Shown piece by piece: positions 16,502 to 25,821 of a stretch of 64,000 bases of DNA (positions are counted from its first letter, which is position 1; every line of letters begins with the position of its first letter). The position numbers and the translations under genes were made by a program. The notes under the pieces are model-generated. The model worked only from the letters and a program-made list of their open reading frames with translations, searched no databases and had not been told where the DNA came from. Source of the DNA: Sphingobacterium thalpophilum (GTDB lineage Bacteria; Bacteroidota; Bacteroidia; Sphingobacteriales; Sphingobacteriaceae); the NCBI RefSeq assembly GCF_901482695.1, contig NZ_LR590484.1, positions 3,410,001 through 3,474,000 on the forward strand. The letters run 5' to 3'.

Positions 16502-16544
16502 ACCCAGAATCCGTATGCATAAAGATCGTAGTCTCCGCGGAGGC

Positions 16545-17459
16545 TTACTGAAAAGACTGCCTAAACTCTACCGGACTCTGCTGGGTGTTCTTCTTGAATA
16601 CCTTGCTGAACGACTGCGGATGCTCAAAGCCCAGTTCGTAGGCAATTTCGCTGACTGAAAGTGGGCTGTTGCTGAGCCTTTCTTTGGCGTATTCGATCAT
16701 TTTTCCCTGTATATGTTGCTGTGTGTTCTGACCCGTGTAGATCCGCAACAAGCTGCCCAGATAATTGGGTGAAAGGTGGAGCTGCTGGGCCAGATAAGCA
16801 ACCGTTGGGATACCTTGATCCAGAAGCTTGTCCCGATCAAATTGGGCGGAAAGCAGCTGCTCAAACCGGGTGACCAGTTCCTGCGTCGATTTTTTACGCG
16901 TGATAAACTGTCGCTCGTAAAAGCGCTCCGAGTAGATCAACAGGCGTTCGATCTGCTTGATAATCAATTCGCGGCTGAACTTGTCGATATTGGACTGATA
17001 TTCTTTTTCGATATTTTGGAGGATATCGACGAGTATGGCTTCCTCTTTGTCCGAAAGGAATAGGGCCTCATGAACCTCGTACTGGAAAAATTCGTAACGC
17101 TTGATCGTATGTGCCAGTTCGCTATTCCACAGAAAGTCGGGATGGATCAGCAGCATCCAGCCGCTGGGTTCTACCTGCACCTCAGGATTGATTTCGACTT
17201 TTAGAAACTGCAGGGGTGAAACGAAGGTCAGCACGCCAGAATCAAAATCGTACTGCTGCTGACCATAATTGAAACGAGCATTTACATTCCGCTTTAATCC
17301 GATCGAATAAAAATGCTGTATCCATTTCATCTCCGAATCATTGATGGGATATTTTACCTGGCTGTAGTCCACCAGGCTGATCAGGGGATGTTCGGGCCCG
17401 GGCAATCCACAGAATTGGTGGAACTCCGAAAGCGAATGAAAGCGAAATGTAGTGTCCAT
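16545..17459 (-). CDS. AraC-family transcriptional regulator
   Basis: 304 residues from ATG 17459 (MDTTFRFHSLSEFHQFC); the frame is open further upstream, but those residues read like non-coding sequence. The N-terminal AraC ligand-binding-like domain extends to about residue 170. The C-terminal DNA-binding domain has two HTH motifs: IPTVAYLAQQLHLSPNYLGS and SVSEIAYELGFEHPQSFSK, ending KKNTQQSPVEFRQSFQ. It lies 61 bases downstream of an SDR gene on the same strand, a common pairing in which the regulator controls the oxidoreductase. A minus-strand TAAATTTG at 17463-17470 is an exact promoter-element match, but it is so close that the transcript would start at about the ATG. Confidence 0.87.
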   Translation of the reverse strand: MDTTFRFHSLSEFHQFCGLPGPEHPLISLVDYSQVKYPINDSEMKWIQHFYSIGLKRNVNARFNYGQQQYDFDSGVLTFVSPLQFLKVEINPEVQVEPSGWMLLIHPDFLWNSELAHTIKRYEFFQYEVHEALFLSDKEEAILVDILQNIEKEYQSNIDKFSRELIIKQIERLLIYSERFYERQFITRKKSTQELVTRFEQLLSAQFDRDKLLDQGIPTVAYLAQQLHLSPNYLGSLLRIYTGQNTQQHIQGKMIEYAKERLSNSPLSVSEIAYELGFEHPQSFSKVFKKNTQQSPVEFRQSFQ

Positions 17460-17520
17460 ATACAAATTTACTATTTTTACCGATTCATGAAGCTGTGTCA
17501 GCGAGCGGCCATAGGAGAGA

Positions 17521-18357
17521 TCAATAACCTGTGGATACCGTATAGGATTTCCACTTCTCGATCTCATCGGCCATCAGGCTGATTTTCTTTTTGGCCATGT
17601 CATAGGCATCGGCACCCATCATAAAATGTACCGGCGGCTGTTCCAGCTTGCTGAGCTGAATGAGGACTGTGGCCGCTTTTTGCGGATCGTTGCTCTGGTT
17701 GCCGTTGATCTCCTGCAGATGTGTTGCTTCGGACTGTCTGGCGGTGACATAAGCCGCAATAGGCTGTGCCGGTGTCTGGATGGAGCCCGAACGCAGGAAG
17801 TCTGTCCTAAAATATCCGGGGTACACCAAGGTGGTGTGCACGCCAAATGGTGCCATCTCTTCTGCCAGTGCTTCTGTGAATCCGGCAACGGCAAACTTGG
17901 TTGCGCAGTACACGCCAAAAGCGGGAAAGTTGCCGGCAAAGCCGCCGATCGAGGCGATGTTAAAGATATGTCCCGACTGCTGCTGACGGAGCTGCGGGGC
18001 GATGTGGCGGATAGCATTGAGTGATCCGAAAACATTGATGTCAAAGTTGCGCCTCGCCTCCGCATCGCTGAGCTCTTCGATGGCTCCGATCTGCCCGTAA
18101 CCGGCATTGTTGACCAGTACATCGATCCGTCCGAAATAATCGATAGCCGAAGATACGGCGCCTGCGACAGCTGCATCGTCGGTGAGATTGACTTCGAGCG
18201 GCAGGAAGTTGGGGTGATCGCCCACAGCATCGCTTAATGCCTGCCGCGTGCGGGAGGTCGCCACCACCTGATAACCCTGATTCAGAAGTTCTTTGACGAG
18301 GTATAGTCCCAGCCCTTTGGAGGCTCCGGTGACAAACCATACTTTTTGTGTTTCCAT
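17521..18357 (-). CDS. Short-chain dehydrogenase/reductase (SDR)
   Basis: 278 residues from ATG 18357 (METQKVWFVTGASKGLGLYL). Classical SDR motifs are all present: cofactor loop TGASKGLG (10-17), the central NNAG, the catalytic serine in FNIASIGGF and the Y-x3-K pair in VYCATK. The long C-terminal extension with QEINGNQSNDPQKAA fits the subgroup of Bacteroidota/Proteobacteria SDRs that act on small carbonyls; the substrate is unknown. Cytoplasmic. An AraC gene follows 61 bases downstream. A near-consensus minus-strand box CACTTTTG lies about 25 bases upstream of the start. Confidence 0.9.
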   Translation of the reverse strand: METQKVWFVTGASKGLGLYLVKELLNQGYQVVATSRTRQALSDAVGDHPNFLPLEVNLTDDAAVAGAVSSAIDYFGRIDVLVNNAGYGQIGAIEELSDAEARRNFDINVFGSLNAIRHIAPQLRQQQSGHIFNIASIGGFAGNFPAFGVYCATKFAVAGFTEALAEEMAPFGVHTTLVYPGYFRTDFLRSGSIQTPAQPIAAYVTARQSEATHLQEINGNQSNDPQKAATVLIQLSKLEQPPVHFMMGADAYDMAKKKISLMADEIEKWKSYTVSTGY

Positions 18358-18494
18358 AACTGTTTTCTTTAAAATATTGTGTTGATACAAAAGTGATAAT
18401 TTGCCCAAATGCGGATGTAGTCAGATCAACGGATCTCGTAGCAAAATCGTGGATTTGATGTTTTTTAACGATAATTGTACGTGTGAAGAGCAAT

Positions 18495-18544
18495 CCCTAT
18501 TTCGGTTCCCACATATGCACTGGCTGGAGTGTGCAGAAATAGGG
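18495..18544. promoter_or_regulatory. Wide inverted repeat in a divergent intergenic region
   Basis: CCCTATTTC (18495-18503) and GAAATAGGG (18536-18544) are a perfect 9-base inverted repeat with a 32-base spacer, and inside it TGCAC and GTGCA can form a further stem. It lies between the divergent SDR gene (18357) and the ABM-domain gene (18581), where an operator or a leader hairpin is expected. Confidence 0.45.
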
Positions 18545-18580
18545 TTCGCTGGGTGTAAATGAATCAACTAAACAAAAAAT

Positions 18581-19132
18581 ATGGAAAATCAAGGAGCCTC
18601 GGTTGTCATAACGCATCACATTCTGGATGACAGACAACATGAATATGATGAATGGCTGGCAGAAATTGTTCCGCTTACCAAACATGCAGCGGGATTTATC
18701 GATCTGCAGGTCATTAGACCTATTCCCAAGCTGACCTTTGTCTACACGGTGATCATTAGATTCGATACCGTGGACAATCTAAAAACTTGGATGGAGTCGG
18801 ATACCCGCAAAAGAATGATCGAAAAGGCCTCTCCCTTATTCCGTCAGAATGATCGTTATCAAATCAGATCCGGTCTCGAATTCCTTTTTGAAACGCCGGA
18901 ACCGACCGGTAGGGTGCCGCGCCGCTGGAAACAATACCTGGTGACCTGGTCGGCCATTTACCCGCTCTCATTGCTTATGCCCTTGCTCCTGCTACCTCTC
19001 TTTCGTGAGCTGCATATTCCGCAAAATCGTCTTTTGGATGGATTACTGATTTCGGGGAGCATCGTTTTTCTAATGGTCTACCTGGTCATGCCCAATTATA
19101 CCAGAATGATACGGAGATGGTTAAACAAGTAA
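18581..19132 (+). CDS. Antibiotic-biosynthesis-monooxygenase-like (ABM) domain protein with C-terminal membrane helices
   Basis: 183 residues. Residues about 7-95 form a ferredoxin-like ABM domain (SVVITHHILDDRQHEYDEWL, AAGFIDLQVIRPIPKLTFVY, FDTVDNLKTWMESDTRKRMI). The C-terminal third has two hydrophobic helices: YPLSLLMPLLLLPLF and LLISGSIVFLMVYLVM, with a basic tail (RMIRRWLNK). This ABM-plus-membrane-anchor layout recurs in bacterial proteins of unknown role; the monooxygenase name comes from homologues and does not show activity. The gene diverges from the SDR gene, so both may answer to the same AraC regulator. Confidence 0.8.
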   Translation: MENQGASVVITHHILDDRQHEYDEWLAEIVPLTKHAAGFIDLQVIRPIPKLTFVYTVIIRFDTVDNLKTWMESDTRKRMIEKASPLFRQNDRYQIRSGLEFLFETPEPTGRVPRRWKQYLVTWSAIYPLSLLMPLLLLPLFRELHIPQNRLLDGLLISGSIVFLMVYLVMPNYTRMIRRWLNK

Positions 19133-19317
19133 CGGTCCTTAGGGTGGACTGTCCCTGAGGCGGATTGTCCGTCGCTGAGGTGCAAGGTATTGAAACGATC
19201 GTCAAGTAAATAAAACAATTTTTACTCGACAAGACTTTGTTTTATGGACCGGGGCCAATGGAGATCAGTAGGATCACCTGTAGCTCCGGAGAATGGTTGA
19301 ACTTTAAATACCTTAGT

Positions 19318-19779
19318 ATGTTACAAAAAAACGACGTGGCGCCGGATTTTACCTTGTACGCGACCCCCGATCAGAAAATCAAACTGTCTGAGTTTAAGGG
19401 AAAGAATGTTGTCCTTGCCTTTTATCCTGCCGACTGGAGTCCGGTCTGTAGCGATCAGATGGCCTTATATAATGAAATGCTCAAATATTTTAAGAAATAT
19501 GATGCTGAAATTCTGGGAATTTCTGTAGACAGCAAATGGTGCCACCTGGCCTTTGCACAGTCTCGCAATCTGCATTTTCCATTGCTGGCTGATTTTGAGG
19601 AAAAGGGCGCGGTAGCCAAAAAATACGGTGTCTATGACGAGGAAGAAGGGGAATGCAAACGGGCCCTGTTTGTGATCGACAAGGAAGGGGTGATCCAATG
19701 GAATTACTTGTCACCGACCGCGGTAAATCCCGGTGCCGATGGTATTATAGAAGCGTTAGAAAACCTTAAATCAAATTAA
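19318..19779 (+). CDS. Peroxiredoxin (AhpC/TSA-type redoxin)
   Basis: 153 residues from ATG 19318 (MLQKNDVAPDFTLYATPDQK). The active-site signature is FYPADWSPVCSDQ with peroxidatic C44; here P-A-D-W-S-P-V-C replaces the commoner P-x-x-(F/W)-T-x-x-C with Ser for Thr, which is tolerated. Further cysteines C74 and C112 could act as resolving residues. No signal peptide, so cytoplasmic reduction of hydrogen peroxide or organic peroxides. A DsbA-like thioredoxin-fold gene begins 2 bases after the stop codon, so the two are translated from one mRNA and the second may help recycle the first. Confidence 0.92.
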   Translation: MLQKNDVAPDFTLYATPDQKIKLSEFKGKNVVLAFYPADWSPVCSDQMALYNEMLKYFKKYDAEILGISVDSKWCHLAFAQSRNLHFPLLADFEEKGAVAKKYGVYDEEEGECKRALFVIDKEGVIQWNYLSPTAVNPGADGIIEALENLKSN

Positions 19780-19781
19780 TT

Positions 19782-20297
19782 ATGGCACTCAGACCAAAGG
19801 TCAGCAATGCTGACCATTCGCAGGGAAATCAACAAGCTGATCTCACGATTGTCGAATATGGGGATTACCAATGCCCACATTGTGCTGCTGCGCATGGTGT
19901 TTTGAAGCCGATGATGGCTGAGCTGGGGGAGCAGATCCGTTTTGTATTCCGTAATTTTCCACTCTCAGAAATGCATCCATATGCCCGTCCTGCGGCGCGT
20001 GCGGCCGAAGCGGCCAGCAGGCAGGGGAAATTTTGGGAAATGCACGATAGGATATATGAACATCAGGATGCGCTGAGCACCCGTCTCCTGTCCGACCTCG
20101 CTGAGCAGCTGGGGGTGGATATGGAAAAATTCAGGTCCGACCTGGAGGACGAGGGAATCGAGGAAAAGATCGATGCCGATTTTGAAAGCGGTATGATGAG
20201 CGGGGTGAATGGGACGCCGACCTTTTTCGTCAATGGTCAAAAGTTCGATGGGGGCGCCGAAGATCTTGTGCGGATGCTCAACGAAAACCGGATCTAA
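19782..20297 (+). CDS. DsbA-family thioredoxin-fold protein, apparently cytoplasmic
   Basis: 171 residues. Thioredoxin-fold strand LTIVEYGDYQ followed by the active site C31-P-H-C34, a helical insert (about 60-125), and the cis-proline loop VNGTPTFFVNGQ near residue 145. CPHC is the DsbA active-site sequence. Unlike typical DsbA it has no signal peptide (starts MALRPKVSNADHSQGNQQ), so it probably works in the cytoplasm, as FrnE-like proteins or as a reductant of the adjacent peroxiredoxin. The gene starts 2 bases after the peroxiredoxin stop. Confidence 0.9.
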   Translation: MALRPKVSNADHSQGNQQADLTIVEYGDYQCPHCAAAHGVLKPMMAELGEQIRFVFRNFPLSEMHPYARPAARAAEAASRQGKFWEMHDRIYEHQDALSTRLLSDLAEQLGVDMEKFRSDLEDEGIEEKIDADFESGMMSGVNGTPTFFVNGQKFDGGAEDLVRMLNENRI

Positions 20298-20495
20298 TAG
20301 GGTTCGGTACGCTGCTGAAGAAAGGCCCAAATCCCAGTGTGGTCTGCCTATAATAATGACCGTGTTTTTTAAAATTTTGCTTCCCGAAGATTAAATTAGG
20401 GTTAAGTACACGTTGCTGGTTAGGGTTTCTTTTGGTTTTGTATGGTTATTAATTAAATATTTCTTAACATTACGGTAAATTATGAACCAAAGGAA

Positions 20496-20513
20496 AGCAT
20501 CATCTTTGATGCT
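20496..20513. promoter_or_regulatory. Perfect 7-base inverted repeat upstream of susC
   Basis: AGCATCA-TCTT-TGATGCT, 22 bases before the start codon. The centre contains CATCTTTG (20501-20508), one base off the TAnnTTTG element, so a protein bound to the dyad would cover the promoter. Alternatively it is a leader hairpin. The rest of the 237-base gap (20298-20534) shows no gene. Confidence 0.4.
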
Positions 20514-20534
20514 AAATTCTAAACCAGACTAAAA

Positions 20535-23500
20535 ATGCAGAAAACACTACTAATCAGTATGGCATTGGGTCTCTCTTACCCAACATGGGCGAATGTAGAG
20601 CGTGATCATGTCAAATTGACTAAAGAGACGCAAACTATTGCAGCTCAGTCTACCGTGGAAGGGGTGGTCAAAGACAACAACGGAGCAGCCATGCCCGGGG
20701 TTACCATCACAAACCTTTCGACAGGAAAAACAACATCGACTGATGCGTCCGGGCAGTTTAGCTTACCGGCCAATGCCGGACAGAAGCTGAAGCTGACGCT
20801 GGTCGGTTATAGCGAAAAGATTGTCACCGTCTCAGGCAATCAGCTCGATATTGTGATGGAGTCCAAGGATACCGAGCTGGAGGAAGTGGTGGTGGTGGGT
20901 TATGGTACGCAAAAGAAAGTGAACTTGACAGGAGCCGTGGACCAGGTCGGGTCGGAAGTATTCGAAGGACGTGTGCTGGGCAATGCCAGCCAAATGCTGC
21001 AGGGCGTGATCCCCAACTTAAACATCACTCCGGCCGATGGTAAACCCAATCGGGCGCCGAGCTTCAACATCCGTGGTACTACTTCAATCGGGCAGGGCGG
21101 AAGTGCGCTTGTGTTGATCGACGGTGTAGAGGGCGATCCGGCTTCGATCAATCCCAATGATATCGAAACCGTGACCACACTCAAAGATGCTGCTGCATCG
21201 GCTATCTACGGTTCGCGCGGAACCTTTGGCGTGGTGCTCATCACGACCAAACGAGCCAAAGCAGGCAAAACATCCATTAACTATTCGGGAAATGGCTCGT
21301 TTCAGAAGCCCATTACCTTACCCAAGTTTGTTACGGATGGTTATGAATATGCGTCACATTTCTTTGAGGCATACAATGCCTGGAATAACTACTCGTCGAT
21401 CCCAAGCAAGCTAAACAAGACGCAGATCTTTACGATGGATTGGCTCAATGAGTTCAAAAGACGCAAAGAGCAGGGCATCACAGAAGAAGTAACCGTAGAT
21501 GACAAGGGGAATTATGTATATTATGGAAATGAAGACTACTACGGGGCGCTGATCAAAGACCATACCTTTGTACAGGACCACAACCTCTCCGTGAATGGAA
21601 ATTCAGAAAAGTTTGATTACTACATTTCTGGCCGTGCCTATGATTACAAGGGGCTGTACCGCTATAACACGGACAAATATAAGATTTACAATACACGTGC
21701 AAAGGCTGGTGTGCAGGTCAACGAATGGCTGCGCATCAGCAACAACATTGATTACAACTATTCGAAATATCGCGATCCGGTTACCGCAGGCGAAGGCGGT
21801 AACATTTGGCGGAACATTGCGGACGAGGGACACCCATCTTCGCCTATCTTCAATCCCGATGGTTCGCTCAGCTTTTCTGCCGCCTATACGGTAGGTGATT
21901 TTATCTATGGTAAAAACCGGGTAGAGACGGAAAACCGCGATCTTCGCAATACCACCTCCTTTGAAACTAAGTTTCTGAACAATACCCTGCGCATCAAGGG
22001 GGACCTGACGTTCAGAAACCGCGATCTGAACTCCGTGCGCGTACGGGTGCCTGTACCCTATAGTACGCAGGAAGGCAAAACGCTGAAACTGGAAACGGAT
22101 CTCAACAACAATATCTATCAGGTTGACCAGAAGTGGAAATACCTGTTTGGAAATATCTATGGCGAATACGAAAAGACAGTGGGTGACCACTACTTCAAGG
22201 GTTTGCTGGGATACAACTATGAACAGCGTAGCATCAGCGGGACGTACATCAACAAAATAGGCCTGCTGACGGAGGATGTGGACAACATCAACCTGGCACT
22301 AGGACAGAATACGACGGCGACGGCCGAGTATAACAAATACCGTACGGCCGGAATCTTTGTGCGGGCCAATTATATTTTTAAAGACCGCTATCTCTTTGAA
22401 TTCAACGGTCGGTACGATGGCTCATCCCGTTTTCCGGTAGATCAGCAATGGGCATTTTTCCCTTCTGCTTCCGCCGGATGGAGGGTCTCTGAGGAACCAT
22501 TTTTTAACGTGGATAAGCGCATTATTTCAGACCTTAAATTCCGTGCTTCCTATGGCTCTCTGGGTAACGGTGTGGTGGATCCGTATTCGTTTATGGATTT
22601 GTACGATATACGTATCATGGATCGCCTCCTCAACGGACAGAAGCCTTCCTATACTTCTGTGCCCAAGGTAATTCCGAATAATCTGACCTGGGAAACGGCC
22701 AGGACAGCCAATTTCGGGATCGACTTTTCATCTTTAAACGGCAAATTGACCTTTACAGGTGATATCTATCAGCGCAAGACCTTGAACATGTATACACTCA
22801 GTGTGGAGCTGCCGGATATTTTTGGAGCCGCCTCCCCAAAGGGTAACTATGCAGACATGACAACCAAAGGATTTGAGTTGAGCATTGCCTATAAAGACAG
22901 GTTTGATCTGAACAGCTCCCCATTCAACTGGTCCGTGAAAGCTACATTGGCCGATTACCGATCGACGATAGACCGCTATGAAAACAAGGCTGGACTGTTG
23001 CAAAATGACCGCTATCAGCAAGATCGCTATTATGAAGGCCAGCGCTTGGGTGAGATCTGGGGCTATGTAACGCAGGGCTTGTTCCAAAACCAGGCTGAAA
23101 TCGACGGGGCACCGACACAGAAAGTAATCAGATCTTCCAACTCCGGCAAAATATACCCTGGAGATGTACGCTTTGCTGATCTCAACGGTGACGGTGTCAT
23201 CGACTATGGAAGCAACACCATCTATGACCATGGTGACAAGACCATTATCGGGAATTACGAACCGCGGTATATCTATGGCTTCAATATCAATATGGACTGG
23301 AAGAATATCTATTTCTCGACATTCTTTCAGGGTGTCGGCCGACAGCATTGGTACCCGAGCAACGAATCTATCTTTTGGGGACAGTATAACCGGCCATACA
23401 ATAATCTGCCGGAGTGGCACCTCAACAATTATTGGACTGAGGATAATCCAAACGCATACCTGCCCCGGTATGCAGGTTACAACGAGTCCCTCAAGACGAC

Positions 23501-23813
23501 TCCGCAAACCCGCTATCTGCAGAATATTGCCTATATCCGCATGAAAAATATCCAGATCGGATATAACTTCCCGGCAGCGGTTACATCCAAACTCAAGATC
23601 AGTAGCTTGCGTGCGGGCATATCGGGCGAAAATCTTTGGACCTGGTCGCCTTTGTATAAACGCACGAGAGATCTGGATGTCGGAAACCTGGCCAAATCGG
23701 ACCCGGACGTAAACAGTACCATGCGCCTGGATGCAACAAGCGGCAACAGTGGCGACGGATTTAACTATCCTGTCATGAAGAGCATCAGTTTTAATTTATC
23801 CATCGGATTATAA
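20535..23813 (+). CDS. SusC/RagA-family TonB-dependent transporter of the GH92 locus
   Basis: 1092 residues. Signal peptide-like start MQKTLLISMALGLSYPTWAN, then a carboxypeptidase-regulatory-like domain (STVEGVVKDNNGAAMPGVTI), the junction ELEEVVVVGYGTQKKVNLTG, the plug (FNIRGTTSIGQGG, VTTLKDAAASAIYGSRGTFG) and a beta-barrel ending FNLSIGL. No STN domain. It imports ligand delivered by the SusD encoded 12 bases downstream. The GH92 alpha-mannosidase at the end of the operon suggests mannose-containing glycans such as N-glycan or yeast mannan pieces. No local regulator is evident. Confidence 0.96.
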   Translation: MQKTLLISMALGLSYPTWANVERDHVKLTKETQTIAAQSTVEGVVKDNNGAAMPGVTITNLSTGKTTSTDASGQFSLPANAGQKLKLTLVGYSEKIVTVSGNQLDIVMESKDTELEEVVVVGYGTQKKVNLTGAVDQVGSEVFEGRVLGNASQMLQGVIPNLNITPADGKPNRAPSFNIRGTTSIGQGGSALVLIDGVEGDPASINPNDIETVTTLKDAAASAIYGSRGTFGVVLITTKRAKAGKTSINYSGNGSFQKPITLPKFVTDGYEYASHFFEAYNAWNNYSSIPSKLNKTQIFTMDWLNEFKRRKEQGITEEVTVDDKGNYVYYGNEDYYGALIKDHTFVQDHNLSVNGNSEKFDYYISGRAYDYKGLYRYNTDKYKIYNTRAKAGVQVNEWLRISNNIDYNYSKYRDPVTAGEGGNIWRNIADEGHPSSPIFNPDGSLSFSAAYTVGDFIYGKNRVETENRDLRNTTSFETKFLNNTLRIKGDLTFRNRDLNSVRVRVPVPYSTQEGKTLKLETDLNNNIYQVDQKWKYLFGNIYGEYEKTVGDHYFKGLLGYNYEQRSISGTYINKIGLLTEDVDNINLALGQNTTATAEYNKYRTAGIFVRANYIFKDRYLFEFNGRYDGSSRFPVDQQWAFFPSASAGWRVSEEPFFNVDKRIISDLKFRASYGSLGNGVVDPYSFMDLYDIRIMDRLLNGQKPSYTSVPKVIPNNLTWETARTANFGIDFSSLNGKLTFTGDIYQRKTLNMYTLSVELPDIFGAASPKGNYADMTTKGFELSIAYKDRFDLNSSPFNWSVKATLADYRSTIDRYENKAGLLQNDRYQQDRYYEGQRLGEIWGYVTQGLFQNQAEIDGAPTQKVIRSSNSGKIYPGDVRFADLNGDGVIDYGSNTIYDHGDKTIIGNYEPRYIYGFNINMDWKNIYFSTFFQGVGRQHWYPSNESIFWGQYNRPYNNLPEWHLNNYWTEDNPNAYLPRYAGYNESLKTTPQTRYLQNIAYIRMKNIQIGYNFPAAVTSKLKISSLRAGISGENLWTWSPLYKRTRDLDVGNLAKSDPDVNSTMRLDATSGNSGDGFNYPVMKSISFNLSIGL

Positions 23814-23825
23814 CAATAGTGAGAA

Positions 23826-25595
23826 ATGAAAAGAATCTTTTTTATACCTATCATAGCATTTTTATTGAGTTCTTGTGAACTGAATGAGCTGCCAAAAGCT
23901 TCGGCAACGGAAGAGGATATCTTCGGTACGGAAAATGGGCTGCGCAACTACAGCAACTCCTTCTACCGTAATATTACCTCCAGGAGCGACGCCTTTAAGG
24001 GGGATGCGATGGCCGACTATTCGGCTGTCAATAGCCTGAATGACTTTATGGTGCAGGGCGCTTATTCCCCGGAGGTCAGTTCTGGCTGGGATTTTGCCGC
24101 CCTACGCAATATCAACCAGATGATCGTCAAATGCACGAGTCCCAACCTGAGTGATGCGGTCAAAAATAACTACATCGGTATCGCCCGCTTTTTCAGGGCC
24201 TGGTTTTATTACGATAAAGTGGTGCGTTTTGGGGATGTGCCTTGGGTGGACCACCCGTTAGCGGTGGATGAAACAGATATTCTCATGGCACCGCAGGATT
24301 CCCGTGAAGTGGTCATGAAGCATATCATGGAAGACCTGGATTTTGCTTACGCGAATATTACAGATGATGGTGGCGATGGTACCTTGGTCAATAAATGGAC
24401 TGCATTGGGCCTGAAAACACGTGCGGCGCTTTTTGAGGGAACATTTAGGAAATATCACAACCTCAACCTGGCCACAAAACCTGATGAGTTTTTTAGAATG
24501 GCAGTCGACGCAGGCAAGATCCTGATGCAGCAAGGGCCTTATAGGCTGAATATAGGCAGTGATCCAAAGCTGTCGCAGCGCCAGCTGTTTACCAGCAATC
24601 AGCTCGTCAAGCAGGAAGTGATGTTTGGTCTCGCCTTCAGCAAGGAGCAGGCCTTGATGAACGACGCCAACTGGTGGTGGACATCGGCAACCTACGGACC
24701 AAGGCTAAGCCTGGTACGCCCCTTTATCAATAGCATTCTTAATCTGGACGGGACGCCGTACACGGATCGGCCAAACTACATGACCGAAGAATTTTATGAG
24801 GAGTGCCAGAATCGCGACTATCGCCTTGCGCAGTTGATCCGTACACCGGGCTATAAGCGTGGCGGTGCGGCAGCGCCACCCAACTTCGCAAGTTATACAT
24901 ACACGGGATACCAGCCTATTAAATATACACTGGATGATCCTTACTATGATAATGGAGCCTATAATATCAATGCGGTGCCATTGATGCGCTATGCCGAAAT
25001 TCTGCTCAACTATGCGGAGGCAAGCCGGGAATTAGGGCAATTTAACGCAACTGACTGGGCTAATACCATCGGCGCATTGCGTGCACGCGCTGGTATTACC
25101 GCAGGGATCAATACCTTGCCGACAAAGGTGGATAGCTACCTCAAAAATACCTTCTTCCCGGATATCAATGATCCGGTACTGTTGGAAATACGTCGGGAAA
25201 GACAGGTCGAACTGGCACTGGAAGGTTTCCGTTTCAACGATCTGAAACGCTGGAAATTGGGACCATTGATGGCGACGATGCCGTGGACGGGAATCTATGT
25301 TCCTGCCCTGGAGCAGCTTATGGACCTGGACCGTGACGGTACACCTGACGTGATATTTTATGACGGAAAGAAAAAGCCTGAAGATGTTTCGGCACCCAAG
25401 GGTGTAGCGAAAGTTGCGATCGGCGGTAGTGACAAAAACTTCCAGACAATGACCGCAGATAACCACCTGGAATGGTACAAGGCTGTGCCGAGGACATGGG
25501 ACAATAACAATAAACAGTACCTCTATCCCATACCGGCGACAGCGATTGTCAAAAACCCCAACCTGAAACAGAATCCGGGATGGGAGAAAAAATAA
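23826..25595 (+). CDS. SusD/RagB-family surface glycan-binding lipoprotein
   Basis: 589 residues. Lipoprotein signal MKRIFFIPIIAFLLSSC with the lipobox cysteine at 17. SusD core: FFRAWFYYDKVVRFGDVPWV (the N-terminal TPR-like helices), MRYAEILLNYAEASRELG, IRRERQVELALEGFRFNDLK, and the ending YPIPATAIVKNPNLKQNPGW. It binds the glycan at the cell surface and closes the SusC channel encoded 12 bases upstream. The C-terminal region contains a small Asp-rich segment MDLDRDGTPD, which might bind calcium. Confidence 0.96.
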   Translation: MKRIFFIPIIAFLLSSCELNELPKASATEEDIFGTENGLRNYSNSFYRNITSRSDAFKGDAMADYSAVNSLNDFMVQGAYSPEVSSGWDFAALRNINQMIVKCTSPNLSDAVKNNYIGIARFFRAWFYYDKVVRFGDVPWVDHPLAVDETDILMAPQDSREVVMKHIMEDLDFAYANITDDGGDGTLVNKWTALGLKTRAALFEGTFRKYHNLNLATKPDEFFRMAVDAGKILMQQGPYRLNIGSDPKLSQRQLFTSNQLVKQEVMFGLAFSKEQALMNDANWWWTSATYGPRLSLVRPFINSILNLDGTPYTDRPNYMTEEFYEECQNRDYRLAQLIRTPGYKRGGAAAPPNFASYTYTGYQPIKYTLDDPYYDNGAYNINAVPLMRYAEILLNYAEASRELGQFNATDWANTIGALRARAGITAGINTLPTKVDSYLKNTFFPDINDPVLLEIRRERQVELALEGFRFNDLKRWKLGPLMATMPWTGIYVPALEQLMDLDRDGTPDVIFYDGKKKPEDVSAPKGVAKVAIGGSDKNFQTMTADNHLEWYKAVPRTWDNNNKQYLYPIPATAIVKNPNLKQNPGWEKK

Positions 25596-25626
25596 CTAGG
25601 CTGCTTTAACTGTCTAGAATTGCAAT

Positions 25627-25653
25627 AAGGGGCCCGGCGGAGTCGGACCCCTT
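25627..25653. terminator. Stem-loop between susD and the GH92 gene
   Basis: Arms 25627-25636 and 25644-25653 pair over ten positions with one C-A mismatch on the plus strand (a G-U pair on the minus strand). The following plus-strand sequence (acttattt) is only moderately T-rich. It may attenuate read-through into the mannosidase gene. Confidence 0.4.
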
Positions 25654-25821
25654 ACTTATTTGTACCACCTCTGCCAAGAGGTTTGCGAGGGCCGCTGGCC
25701 CGATCCCAAGTTTTTTAATCCGGTCTATAAGTTCAACGCGAATCTGCCGTGTTTTTTGTGTAAAAACGCTAACTTAGAGACGAAACTACGGTTTTGTCAA
25801 ATACCATTGATTACTAAATTC

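Noticed and set aside
17463..17470. TAAATTTG as promoter of the AraC gene at 16545
   Set aside because: Exact match, but it would place the transcript start at the ATG; likely chance in an AT-rich leader, so not listed as a separate feature.
18581..19132. Antibiotic biosynthesis cluster
   Set aside because: Only an ABM fold is present; no biosynthetic genes surround it.
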